The position numbers and the translations under genes are program-made. Below the pieces are notes generated by a model. The model worked only from the letters and a program-made list of their open reading frames with translations, did not search any database and was not told where the DNA came from. A stretch of DNA of 64,000 bases, from assembly GCA_017651245.1 (NCBI GenBank), contig JAGCDQ010000007.1:1-64000 (forward strand), in the 5' to 3' direction. Below, piece after piece: positions 36,338 to 44,397 of the stretch (positions within the stretch are counted from its first letter, which is position 1; each line of letters begins with the position of its first letter). This DNA is from Bacteroidaceae bacterium (lineage in GTDB: Bacteria; Bacteroidota; Bacteroidia; Bacteroidales; Bacteroidaceae).

Positions 36338-37612
36338 ATGAATGTATACGACATTTTTATATCTTATTCTAACAAGAATGTAAAAGAGATAGATAAGATT
36401 GTGGACATCATCCAAGGTTATAAGGTCAATTGCTGGTATCAGAAGAGAAACAGCAAGAACGACTTTATTAAAGAAATCAACTTGGGAATTAAGGAATCAA
36501 AGGCTTTTGTCGTATTCCTTTCTTCTGCAAGTATAAAATCCATAAGGGTGAAAAATGAAATAAACAGAGCCATAAAGAAGCATGAAAAGGATTCAAACTT
36601 TACCATTTTGCCAGTGATTATTGAGGATTTAGATGAGGATGAAGATGATGAAATGGAGTTGTTAATTGGTAGTTTTACATGGATATACCAAAAAGACTAT
36701 CCAGACCTTTACAGCTTGGTACTATCTATCTTTTCTCAATTAAACATTAAGTTGGCAGAAGATGAGAACTCTCGTAGTATTTATACTGGAGATGAAGATA
36801 CTGAGATTAAAAGATTGAAAATACAAAATGAATATTTAAATAAGTTTGCAGGACCATATTTGGATGAAATCTTTGCTGATTATAAAAATCCTTTAGTTCT
36901 GGATGTCGGATGTGCAGATGGAAGTAACACACATATACGATTTAATGGAAGAAAATATCGTGCTCTATTAGGGATTGATAAAAACCATCTCAAAATAAAT
37001 ACTGCCAATTCTTTATACAGGTCAGATAAAAATACTTTCCAATACTGTGATGTCACTACTGATGATTTAGATAGGGTTTTATCCGATTATTTGCAAGAGA
37101 AAGAACAATATGGATTTGACATTATCCATTTATCTGCAGTGTTGTTACATGTCGAAGAGCCTGAGAAACTATTGAAGAAATTACATGGATATTTGTCAAA
37201 AGATGGAACAATCTTCATTCAAGATGAAGATGATGGAGTAAATCTTGTATACCCTCGTGACAAGAGGTTAGAAGATTGCTTCTATATATGGAAACACTCC
37301 AAAGAATCAGGTAACAGAATAATGGGGAGAACAATACCTTATATGTTGTCAAAAAACGGTTATTCACAAATAAAGTTGCTGTCATCACAAATAACTTCAT
37401 TAGATTTCAACGGGGAAATGAAAGAATGCTTATGGGATTTGTATTTCAACAGTGATTTATGGGTAGTAGACAATGCCTCCTATTTTGATGATATAAAAGC
37501 TTTTGAATTATTACAGACATATAAGGAGGGACATTCCAAACTCAGAGAAGAATATATGAATGGACGTTACTTTATCATGCTTGGCATTTTCTATATTTCT
37601 GCTCGAAAGTGA
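36338..37612 (+). CDS. TIR - SAM methyltransferase fusion
   Basis: A 424-residue protein. Residues 1-125 form a TIR domain: YDIFISYSNKNVKEID, INLGIKESKAFVVFLSSASI and candidate catalytic Glu in VKNEINRAIK (E74). Residues about 155-424 form a class I SAM-dependent methyltransferase: motif I VLDVGCADG (187-195), post-I acidic LGIDKNH (D214), YCDVTTDDLD, and FDIIHLSAVLLHVEEPEKLL (motif IV region), as in small-molecule or lipid-type methyltransferases. It lies 23 nt after the nSTAND-TIR gene and ends the AT-rich three-gene block (19 of 60 G+C at 36541-36600). A TIR-methyltransferase fusion is unusual; the methyl acceptor is unknown. Confidence 0.82.
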   Translation: MNVYDIFISYSNKNVKEIDKIVDIIQGYKVNCWYQKRNSKNDFIKEINLGIKESKAFVVFLSSASIKSIRVKNEINRAIKKHEKDSNFTILPVIIEDLDEDEDDEMELLIGSFTWIYQKDYPDLYSLVLSIFSQLNIKLAEDENSRSIYTGDEDTEIKRLKIQNEYLNKFAGPYLDEIFADYKNPLVLDVGCADGSNTHIRFNGRKYRALLGIDKNHLKINTANSLYRSDKNTFQYCDVTTDDLDRVLSDYLQEKEQYGFDIIHLSAVLLHVEEPEKLLKKLHGYLSKDGTIFIQDEDDGVNLVYPRDKRLEDCFYIWKHSKESGNRIMGRTIPYMLSKNGYSQIKLLSSQITSLDFNGEMKECLWDLYFNSDLWVVDNASYFDDIKAFELLQTYKEGHSKLREEYMNGRYFIMLGIFYISARK

Positions 37613-37739
37613 TACATTTAATAAAACAAATATAGCATAATCATTTCCTATTCTCCAAATAATTTTGACACATCTTTGTTATTTTATGGTCGATGAGATG
37701 TTTTTTTTATTTTTCCACCCGACTTTTTGAGATAAGTCG

Positions 37740-37747
37740 TATATTTG
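37740..37747 (+). promoter_or_regulatory. -7 box before HAD gene
   Basis: TATATTTG matches TAnnTTTG, 43 nt before the ATG at 37791. It suggests that transcription restarts after the TIR operon. Confidence 0.4.
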
Positions 37748-37790
37748 TACGCGATATGTGAGCATAAATAACAATGAATGACAATATATA

Positions 37791-38393
37791 ATGATGCAGA
37801 ATATCATTTTTGACTTTGGAAAAGTTTTGGTGGAGTTCGATCCACACAGGCTCTATGACCCCGTCTTTGGTGGCGACTGGGAGAAGGCGGAGTGGTTTCA
37901 CCATAACATCACAACACCTGACTTCTACGACAGGATTGATCGTGGCGATGACTTTGCTCAATGCATCAGAGACATGCAGGCTCTACACCCTGAGTACGCC
38001 AAGGAAATTGCTCTATACGACACGAACTATCATGATATGGTGGGTGATGCGAAGCCTGGAATGATGGAATTGTTGACAGAGCTTAAGGAACAGGGATATG
38101 GTCTCTATGGACTCACCAACTGGTCTTACAAGGTATATGCCGTGATGGAGAGACTTCCCATTTTCCGCTTGTTGGATGGAAGTGTCATCTCTTCAGAAGA
38201 GCACCTCATCAAGCCTGATGTTCGTATCTATCAACGTGTACTCGAGAAGTTTCACCTTCAACCCTCTGACTGCATCTTTGTGGATGACAAGCAGAAAAAC
38301 GTGGATGCAGCCTAAGCTTGTGGTATGCAGGGGTTGGTGTTCACCAACGCCGACCAACTTCGCAGCGACATGCAGCAGCTGGGCGTGCTCTAA
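37791..38393 (+). pseudogene. HAD-family hydrolase with in-frame stop codon
   Basis: The frame starts at 37791 and encodes a haloacid-dehalogenase-type phosphatase: MQNIIFDFGKVLVEFDPHRL (nucleophile Asp), a helical cap, YGLYGLTNWSYKVY and CIFVDDKQKNVDAA. TAA at 38313-38315 interrupts it, but the same frame continues with ACGMQGLVFTNADQLRSDMQ and ends in QLGVL and a second TAA (38391-38393), exactly the usual end of such enzymes. A single base change of a sense codon therefore removed the last 25 residues. The truncated 174-residue product keeps the catalytic motifs and may still fold in part. It lies between the TIR operon and the ART-like gene. Confidence 0.75.
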
Positions 38394-38455
38394 TAGCCAC
38401 CACCCTTTTCTTTTCCCAACCATTATCTCAACTTGCGAACTAAAACTATGAATCT

Positions 38456-40021
38456 ATGGAAATCAAGCACACTACCCTTCCCAAAGCAATCATGCTGATG
38501 CTGTTGTTATGCGTGAGTGTGACGATGATGGCTGATACATATCCTGCCGTTTGTAAGGCAAGGACAAACCTGAATGTGAGAGTTGCCCCCAGTGTTCAAT
38601 ACTCAAGAAGGGGTATGTACCACAGAGGTGACCAGTTTATCGTGCATTCTGTTTCGTACAATGGTGGTATGAATTGGGGCGAGGTGACTTACAACGGTGA
38701 GATTGGATATGTGTGCATGAATTATGTGAATTATCTCTCCCCATACGAGGTGGAGCCTATGGTAGAACAACCACAAACAAGCGTATATAGTTCCCCTCAG
38801 ACATTCTGGTCGAAAGCGTGGTCAATCATTAAGGTTGTCCTCATCATCCTGGCGGTTATTATCGTACTGGCGTTTTGGAAGCAGATCCTTCAGGGAATCA
38901 TTTATTTGTCGTTCTTTATGGGTGCAGGAGCTTTAATCACATACCTATTGTTTGGTAATGGAGGCATTGGTTCGATGATTGGGCTTATCATTGGTATCCT
39001 ACTGGGCATACGCTATCTCTCAAACCTATATGGCATCGCTCCTTCATGGCCATTAAGACTATTTTACAACATTATTTCTTTTCCGTTCTATCTGTTGAAC
39101 AAACTCCAATTCTTCATTGTGGAGCCTTGGCGTTACCTCTTCAAAAGTAACTGGTTGAGCGATGATGCCAAATCAGTTGTACGACCAATCTTGTACATAC
39201 TGAAAATCGTGCTATACATTCTCAGCACTCCGTTGCGGATTGTGAACGCCATCACCTATAATATTATCACGCATGTGTGTATCGGTTTATATGACCTTTG
39301 CTATGAGGTGTTGGCTCCCAGTTCGGATGATGAAGGAGGAGAGAACTTTGGCTCATGGCTACTTTACTTCCCACTCCGTCTTGTGAAATACCCGATATGG
39401 CACGGAATCATTATCCTGGTGGAAGGAATAATTTGGACGATTGTCGACACGTTTATCCCTGCCATCACCATGTATCATGGAACAGACATGACAGCAGCAC
39501 AAGCCATTACGTGCAGCACCATGCGAAACGAATATCTGAGGCGTTTCAAGCGATGGAGCGATGGTGCTTTCACTGCAAGTCAATGTTGCTGGGGAGGCAA
39601 AGGTGTGTATTTTGCCTCCATGCGAAGTGTCGCAAGAAGATATGCCATGGACGGTTACAGGCTCAGTGATGACAATCCCGTTATGATTGTGTGCAGAGTA
39701 TCGTTAGGAGATGTCATCAACTACTCGTTAACCCCCGACTATGTGTATAACAACACTGGAGGAAATGGAAATTATGGTGTTTTGAACGGATATGCAAAAG
39801 ATCATGGTTACAACACAGGGGAATGGTGGAATAAACGTGGCGGATATTGGGAATTCTGCATGTTTGACTGGCAGAGAAAATACAATGACCTGTGGCGCAT
39901 CCGTCCTATCTACATTTACAGTTTCAAGACTGGCACCTTCCAACACGTGAAAGGCGGCATGCAGCACTGGCTCTTTGAGAAGGACATCCTCGATGACCTC
40001 AAAGAACGCCTACAAAAATAA
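38456..40021 (+). CDS. SH3-like / multi-pass membrane / ADP-ribosyltransferase-like protein
   Basis: A 521-residue protein. A signal sequence (about 8-26) is followed by a bacterial SH3-like domain (about 30-95: CKARTNLNVRVAPSVQYSRR, WGEVTYNGEIGYVCMNYV), then several hydrophobic segments (about 122-140, 147-165, 172-190, 240-260, 300-333). The C-terminal 180 residues resemble a PARP/ART fold: MYHGTDMTAAQAI (H341-G342-T343), GGKGVYFASMRSVARRYAMD (Tyr 385) and GYWEFCMFDW (candidate catalytic E466), the H-Y-E pattern. It would use NAD+ to modify a target, and topology may place the domain in the cytoplasm. A fold-level call; activity is inferred. Confidence 0.65.
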   Translation: MEIKHTTLPKAIMLMLLLCVSVTMMADTYPAVCKARTNLNVRVAPSVQYSRRGMYHRGDQFIVHSVSYNGGMNWGEVTYNGEIGYVCMNYVNYLSPYEVEPMVEQPQTSVYSSPQTFWSKAWSIIKVVLIILAVIIVLAFWKQILQGIIYLSFFMGAGALITYLLFGNGGIGSMIGLIIGILLGIRYLSNLYGIAPSWPLRLFYNIISFPFYLLNKLQFFIVEPWRYLFKSNWLSDDAKSVVRPILYILKIVLYILSTPLRIVNAITYNIITHVCIGLYDLCYEVLAPSSDDEGGENFGSWLLYFPLRLVKYPIWHGIIILVEGIIWTIVDTFIPAITMYHGTDMTAAQAITCSTMRNEYLRRFKRWSDGAFTASQCCWGGKGVYFASMRSVARRYAMDGYRLSDDNPVMIVCRVSLGDVINYSLTPDYVYNNTGGNGNYGVLNGYAKDHGYNTGEWWNKRGGYWEFCMFDWQRKYNDLWRIRPIYIYSFKTGTFQHVKGGMQHWLFEKDILDDLKERLQK

Positions 40022-40023
40022 AA

Positions 40024-40051
40024 TGTGCCGCACAAGAGAATGTGCGGCACA
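40024..40051 (-). terminator. Terminator between convergent genes
   Basis: TGTGCCGCAC (40024-40033) and GTGCGGCACA (40042-40051) form a perfect 10-bp stem with an 8-nt loop. On the minus strand it is followed by TTTTATTTTTG, so it ends the kinase/YbjN-like operon; it may also stop the ART-like gene. Confidence 0.75.
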
Positions 40052-40074
40052 TAATGATGAGGTATTGGGGAACA

Positions 40075-40452
40075 TCAGCTGATGTTTTCGTACAATGTTT
40101 TTCGGGCACCCATCAGGATGTTGAGGGCACGTGGGATGATGTCCTTGACATCTGGACTTTGGTCGAGGAGGATTTCAAAGAATGCCCACACACTCTCGTT
40201 GATGACACATAATTTTGCCACCTTCATGTTGGAGTTGGTCTTGTTGATGGCTTCGAGCACGAGGTCACGATTGTCATCGGTCACATCATAAATGTAGGGC
40301 ATCGTGAGTTGGAAGAAATCTGTGTCCTCATCGTTATTGATGAAGAGGAACGTCGCCATTTGATACTTGAAAATGATGCCACCATGTTCGTCCACTTCGG
40401 GGCAGAATCCTTGCGTGCGAAGGAATTCCAATACAGATTCTGAGGTCTTCAT
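40075..40452 (-). CDS. YbjN/secretion-chaperone-like protein
   Basis: A 125-residue soluble alpha/beta protein with the layout of YbjN-type (type III chaperone-like) proteins: ESVLEFLRTQGFCPEVDEHG, IIFKYQMATFLFINN, FFQLTMPYIYDV, LEAINKTNSNMKVAKLCVIN. Such proteins often act as small binding partners. It lies 50 nt after the kinase-AAA+ gene on the same strand, so it is a likely partner or substrate adaptor. The family call is moderate. Confidence 0.6.
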   Translation of the reverse strand: MKTSESVLEFLRTQGFCPEVDEHGGIIFKYQMATFLFINNDEDTDFFQLTMPYIYDVTDDNRDLVLEAINKTNSNMKVAKLCVINESVWAFFEILLDQSPDVKDIIPRALNILMGARKTLYENIS

Positions 40453-40502
40453 AGGATTACTGTTTTTAGTTGTTATTCAATAAGATTGTTATTTTTGTTC
40501 AA

Positions 40503-42311
40503 TTATTTCACGAAACCGATTCGAGGTCTTGTCAGATTGGTGCGTTCCGTATTTTCCATCTTCCTGCGGATGTCCTCATAGATGGACAAAATGTCTTGAC
40601 GCAGGGATGGATGGGTGTTCTTGACGGAGGTCTCCAGCAACTCTTCAGTGATTTCCTGATCGGTGAAGGCTGCCACCATCGCCGCATCGTTGACCACATA
40701 GGCAATGTCGCTGGCAATGAAGCCTTCGGTCATCTCGGAAAGTTTGTCGGCATCGATGTTGTTGGCATCGAAAGGCCTGTCTTTGAGGTGAATCATAAAC
40801 ATCTCCTTGCGCGCCTCTTTGTCGGGCAGCGGCACATAGATCTGCTTGTCGATACGTCCTGTACGAAGCACAGCGGGGTCAATCTTGTCGGGGCGGTTGG
40901 TGGTGGCGACCACAAAGATGCCTCGTTCTGAACAGTTGTTCAACTGGGAAAGGAACTCGTTGACTTCGCTGGCAGAGTACTGTGCAGCAGGATTGGAACG
41001 ATCGGGCACCAAGGCATCGAACTCATCGAAGCAGATGACGATAGGCGCCTGCTGTTCTGCCTGTTTGAAGAGCTGGGCGATTTTCTCCTGCGAACCATGA
41101 ACAAAGGAGCTGGCAAGGTCGGAGGATTTCACCAAGATGAAATTGAAGCCCGTCTCTTCAGCGAATTTCTCAGCCACAAAGGTCTTGCCACATCCTGGAG
41201 GACCATAAAGAAGCATTCCGTTGGGAGCGGTCAGACGATATTTTGCCATTTTCTCCTTGTTCTTGATGACAAAGATCACTCGCTGGGAGAGATAGGTCTT
41301 GAGTTCCTCCATACCAGCAATGTCTTGGAAACCATTTCCCGAACCTTTCTTGATCTCGAATCCGACCTTGTTGGGACTTTCGATTTGCTGGCTCTCCCCA
41401 CCCTGAGAAGATGATGGTTGAGGAGTATCGTCCTTCTTTGGTTCGGTTCGTGTGGGCACCTCGTCGGAATCGAGGTCGTGCAAGATGCTCTCCACATTCT
41501 TATAACGGTCGGCATAAGCCACAGCCAAACCTTTTGCCAAAATGGCTTTGGTGCGTTCTTCCACAATCAAGGCATCAAATTCGAGCGGTTCTGTCCTACG
41601 CTTGCACATCTGGAGAATTGCTCTCCTAGCCCGTTTCATGCCGTCGGAGAATTCCATCAACCAAGGTGATTGTCCTGTCAGCATCGTGAAGAGAACGGCT
41701 GTAGCAGAGAAAATATCACTTTGTTCATCGTACACGCCAGCATAGGTTTCGTTGGCACAATACGCCACTTCCAAATCGCTGGTGTCGAAAGGCACTTTCC
41801 CTGAACATTTGGCTGAGAGATGCCCCAAGTCGATGATTTCAGGCGTACCATCTGTGGTGGCGGAAAGCATGATGTTGCGAGGCGTGATGTCGTTGTGGCA
41901 AAGTCCTTGTGCGTGGATGTGCTGCAAGCCTTCGATAATGTTGCGGAAGAGAACAAGGGCATCCTCTTCTCTCATTTTGCCCTCACGCTGTAACTTTTCA
42001 ATGAGCAGCTCACCTGTGAAATAATTGGTCAGATAGTACTGAACGACACCCTCTTCTGTGTCCGCTTCTCCACTATCCACATAACTGACGATGTTCTTGT
42101 GCTTTAGGTTCTGGCTGTAGGTAATCTCCAGCACTTTTCCCGTCTCTGGGTCGAGCAGTTTCTCAGGCACTCTCTTGAGCACGAAGACTTTCATGAAATA
42201 AGGATTGTGGTCTTCGTCCTCCACACGATATGTTTCTGTGTAGAGATTCTCCTTGATAAGACTCTGCACGACATACTTGCTGACTTTCTGTCCACTCTTA
42301 AATGTTGCCAT
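40503..42311 (-). CDS. Eukaryotic-type protein kinase fused to AAA+ ATPase
   Basis: A 602-residue cytoplasmic protein. Residues 10-285 form a Ser/Thr-kinase-like domain: candidate Lys in YFMKVFVLKR (K41), catalytic loop CHNDITPRNIML (D141, N146) and DLG (161-163) in place of DFG. A polar linker (about 285-320) leads to a classical AAA domain (about 325-560): DIAGMEELK, Walker A YGPPGCGKT (369-377), Walker B VICFDEFDAL and sensor/Arg-finger region ATTNRPDKIDPAVLRTGR. No membrane segment. It heads a minus-strand operon with the YbjN-like gene. Kinase and AAA+ domains on one chain suggest phosphorylation-linked remodelling; substrates are unknown. Confidence 0.85.
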   Translation of the reverse strand: MATFKSGQKVSKYVVQSLIKENLYTETYRVEDEDHNPYFMKVFVLKRVPEKLLDPETGKVLEITYSQNLKHKNIVSYVDSGEADTEEGVVQYYLTNYFTGELLIEKLQREGKMREEDALVLFRNIIEGLQHIHAQGLCHNDITPRNIMLSATTDGTPEIIDLGHLSAKCSGKVPFDTSDLEVAYCANETYAGVYDEQSDIFSATAVLFTMLTGQSPWLMEFSDGMKRARRAILQMCKRRTEPLEFDALIVEERTKAILAKGLAVAYADRYKNVESILHDLDSDEVPTRTEPKKDDTPQPSSSQGGESQQIESPNKVGFEIKKGSGNGFQDIAGMEELKTYLSQRVIFVIKNKEKMAKYRLTAPNGMLLYGPPGCGKTFVAEKFAEETGFNFILVKSSDLASSFVHGSQEKIAQLFKQAEQQAPIVICFDEFDALVPDRSNPAAQYSASEVNEFLSQLNNCSERGIFVVATTNRPDKIDPAVLRTGRIDKQIYVPLPDKEARKEMFMIHLKDRPFDANNIDADKLSEMTEGFIASDIAYVVNDAAMVAAFTDQEITEELLETSVKNTHPSLRQDILSIYEDIRRKMENTERTNLTRPRIGFVK

Positions 42312-42330
42312 AGTTGTTGATTTAGTGCCA

Positions 42331-42338
42331 CAAATATA
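42331..42338 (-). promoter_or_regulatory. -7 box of kinase-AAA+ operon
   Basis: On the minus strand TATATTTG, about 20 nt before ATG 42311. It matches TAnnTTTG; no clear -33 box. Confidence 0.45.
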
Positions 42339-42514
42339 CAGAGAAATGATTAATAAAAGAAGGATTTATAAAAAAACTAGAGAAAAAACTTTGAGAATGG
42401 TTTTGCTGGTGCATAAAAATGACAAATTGGGGTCACAATCGTTAAGAAATAAAAAAGGTGGGGGTTGTGGGGGCTTTTTTTGTGGATAATTGCGAATTTG
42501 TGAATTAAAATCAC

Positions 42515-42522
42515 TAAATTTG
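42515..42522 (+). promoter_or_regulatory. -7 box of DUF4199 gene
   Basis: TAAATTTG matches TAnnTTTG, 50 nt before ATG 42573. TTTG at 42497-42500 lies upstream at a short spacing of 14 nt. Confidence 0.45.
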
Positions 42523-42572
42523 CAAGGATTTTCCGAGGACAGCTTTCGCTGTGTGGCAAGGATCAATAATTT

Positions 42573-43121
42573 ATGGCAACAAAGAATAATATGTATAAAT
42601 CGTACTCGATGGAGTACGGCACTTTTGTGGGACTTGCGTGGGGAGGAGTTTTCCTCACTTATGTGGAGGGCATCAGCAACAACAACGGACTGCTGATGCT
42701 GTTGTGTTTTTTGTTATGTGGAGTGGCTTTCTTCCTCCCCTTCCTGCTGGCTCTCCGCCTGAACAGGAAAATTCAGGTGGCGGAGGAACGGCTGACTTAT
42801 TTCCAGGGACTCCTGTTCGCGTTCTCGATGTTCATGTATGCCTGTCTGATGAACGGACTGATCGTGTTCTCCTACTTTAACTTTCTGGACAACGGGATGC
42901 TGATGGAACAGCTGAACGACATGCTGACGCAACCTGAGATGGTGAAGACGTATGAGCAGATGGGTATGGGAGAACAGCATGCACAAATGCTGGAGATTCT
43001 GAAGGAGACGGACGCGCTATCGGCTTGGGAGAAGACGTTGCTGATTTTCAACAATAACTTTTTCTTCAGCCTGATTTTGTCGATCATTGTGGCTGTGGTG
43101 GCAAGTTGGAAGAGAGGTTAA
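42573..43121 (+). CDS. DUF4199 membrane protein
   Basis: A 182-residue integral membrane protein with four hydrophobic helices (about 12-32, 38-58, 73-98 and 155-175) and the glycine-containing first helix typical of DUF4199 (EYGTFVGLAWGGVFLTYVEG). The family is common in Bacteroidetes and usually lies directly upstream of a GT2 glycosyltransferase, as here (145 nt). Function is unknown; a role in lipid-linked sugar or envelope metabolism is inferred from this association. Confidence 0.75.
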   Translation: MATKNNMYKSYSMEYGTFVGLAWGGVFLTYVEGISNNNGLLMLLCFLLCGVAFFLPFLLALRLNRKIQVAEERLTYFQGLLFAFSMFMYACLMNGLIVFSYFNFLDNGMLMEQLNDMLTQPEMVKTYEQMGMGEQHAQMLEILKETDALSAWEKTLLIFNNNFFFSLILSIIVAVVASWKRG

Positions 43122-43128
43122 AGAGGTC

Positions 43129-43263
43129 AAAGGTTAAAGTTGAAAATTATTGCGGCAGGCCGCTAAAAGAAAAAAGGGGCCACCGGCGCAACTAAGTTAA
43201 GGTTAGCGTTAAGGTTAAGGTTAAAGATTAAATAGTAAATCGTAAATTGTCAAATAGTAAATC
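43129..43263. repeat. Intergenic repeat: TTGCGG hairpin element plus GGTTAAA and GTAAAT tracts
   Basis: The first 35 bases (43129-43163: AAAGGTTAAAGTTG, AAAATTATTGCGG, CAGGCCGC) are identical to 44239-44273. The element closes with GGCGCAACTAAG, also shared with the copy at 44366. TTGCG and CGCAA ends plus GGCC pairs allow a hairpin. Then come GGTTAAGG-type units (43200-43227) and GTAAAT-type units (43228-43263). Confidence 0.65.
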
Positions 43264-43266
43264 ATC

Positions 43267-44229
43267 ATGGTGGATATTTCAGTTGTAGTGCCTCTGTATA
43301 ATGAGGAGGAATCAATTGCGGAATTGCACGAGTGGATCAAGCGTGTGATGGATGAACATGGTTTCTCGTATGAGGTGATTTTTGTGAATGACGGTTCAAC
43401 CGACCATTCGTGGGACGTGATTGAGGAACTGAGTCAGAAGTTTCCTGAGGTGCATGGCATCAAGTTCAGAAGGAACTACGGCAAGAGCCCTGCCCTGTTC
43501 CATGGCTTCGAGAAGGCGGAGGGCGATGTGGTCATCACGATGGATGCGGACTTGCAGGACAGCCCCGACGAGATTCCTGAACTGTACAGGATGGTGAAGG
43601 AGGATGGGTATGACCTCGTGAGCGGATTCAAGATGAATCGCAGGAAGGGTGACCCGCTGTCGAAGACCATCCCGACGAAGCTGTTCAACGCAACGACACG
43701 CATGGTGAGCGGCATCCACAACCTGCACGATTTCAACTGCGGATTGAAGGCATACAGGAAAGATGTGGTGAAGCACATCGAGGTGTATGGGGAGATGCAC
43801 CGTTTCATCCCCTACCTCGCTAAGAACGCAGGTTTCAGCAAGATTGGTGAGAAGCCTGTGCATCATCAGGCTCGTCAGCATGGCAAGAGCAAGTTCATGG
43901 GCCTGAACCGTTTCGTGAACGGCTACCTGGACCTTATCAGTTTGTGGTTCATCAGCACGTTCGGCATGAAGCCGATGCATATCTTTGGCTTCATCGGCAC
44001 GCTGATGTTCATCATCGGTTTCATCGCTATCGTGATTGTGGGCACCATCAAGGTGGTGGCGCTCTGTCAGCATGTGCCTCATGCGCTGGTGACGGACAAC
44101 CCTTACTTCTACCTCTCGCTGACCATGATGATTCTGGGTACTCAGCTGTTTGTGGGTGGCTTCCTTGGCGACCTCATCAGCAGAAACAGCCAGGAGAGAA
44201 ACAAGTATCAAGTGGAGAAGGAGATTTGA
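43267..44229 (+). CDS. GT2 family glycosyltransferase (polyprenyl-phosphate type)
   Basis: A 320-residue enzyme with an N-terminal GT-A domain (VVVPLYNEEESIAEL, FVNDGSTDHSWDV, metal-binding TMDADLQDSPDEI) and two C-terminal transmembrane helices (about 240-262 and 276-300). This is the bacterial dolichyl-phosphate-mannose-synthase-like layout, which transfers a sugar from a nucleotide donor to polyprenyl phosphate at the inner membrane face. The neighbouring DUF4199 gene is its usual partner. It is bounded on both sides by the hairpin repeat element. Sugar and acceptor are not determined. Confidence 0.9.
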   Translation: MVDISVVVPLYNEEESIAELHEWIKRVMDEHGFSYEVIFVNDGSTDHSWDVIEELSQKFPEVHGIKFRRNYGKSPALFHGFEKAEGDVVITMDADLQDSPDEIPELYRMVKEDGYDLVSGFKMNRRKGDPLSKTIPTKLFNATTRMVSGIHNLHDFNCGLKAYRKDVVKHIEVYGEMHRFIPYLAKNAGFSKIGEKPVHHQARQHGKSKFMGLNRFVNGYLDLISLWFISTFGMKPMHIFGFIGTLMFIIGFIAIVIVGTIKVVALCQHVPHALVTDNPYFYLSLTMMILGTQLFVGGFLGDLISRNSQERNKYQVEKEI

Positions 44230-44238
44230 GTAAAGGTT

Positions 44239-44392
44239 AAAGGTTAAAGTTGAAAATTATTGCGGCAGGCCGCCGAAAGAAAAATAGGTGAAAACAGGGA
44301 AAAATAAATAAAAATATTTTTTTATATCTTTACTTGTTTTTCAATATTTTTTCTTCGGCGCCAACGGCGCAACTAAGCGTTAAGGTTAAAGT
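44239..44392. repeat. Intergenic repeat element, second copy with internal insertion
   Basis: Begins with the same 35 bases as 43129-43163 and ends with CGGCGCAACTAAG followed by GTTAAGGTTAAAGTTAAAG, as the first copy does. The middle is about 70 bp longer and AT-rich (AAATAAATAAAAATATTTT). CGGCGCC-type bases near 44356 add a small palindrome. Confidence 0.6.
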
Positions 44393-44397
44393 TAAAG

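Noticed and set aside
43396..44211. Minus-strand frame (271 codons) opposite the GT2 gene
   Set aside because: Rich in His and Arg as expected of antisense reading; the plus-strand GT2 has intact motifs.
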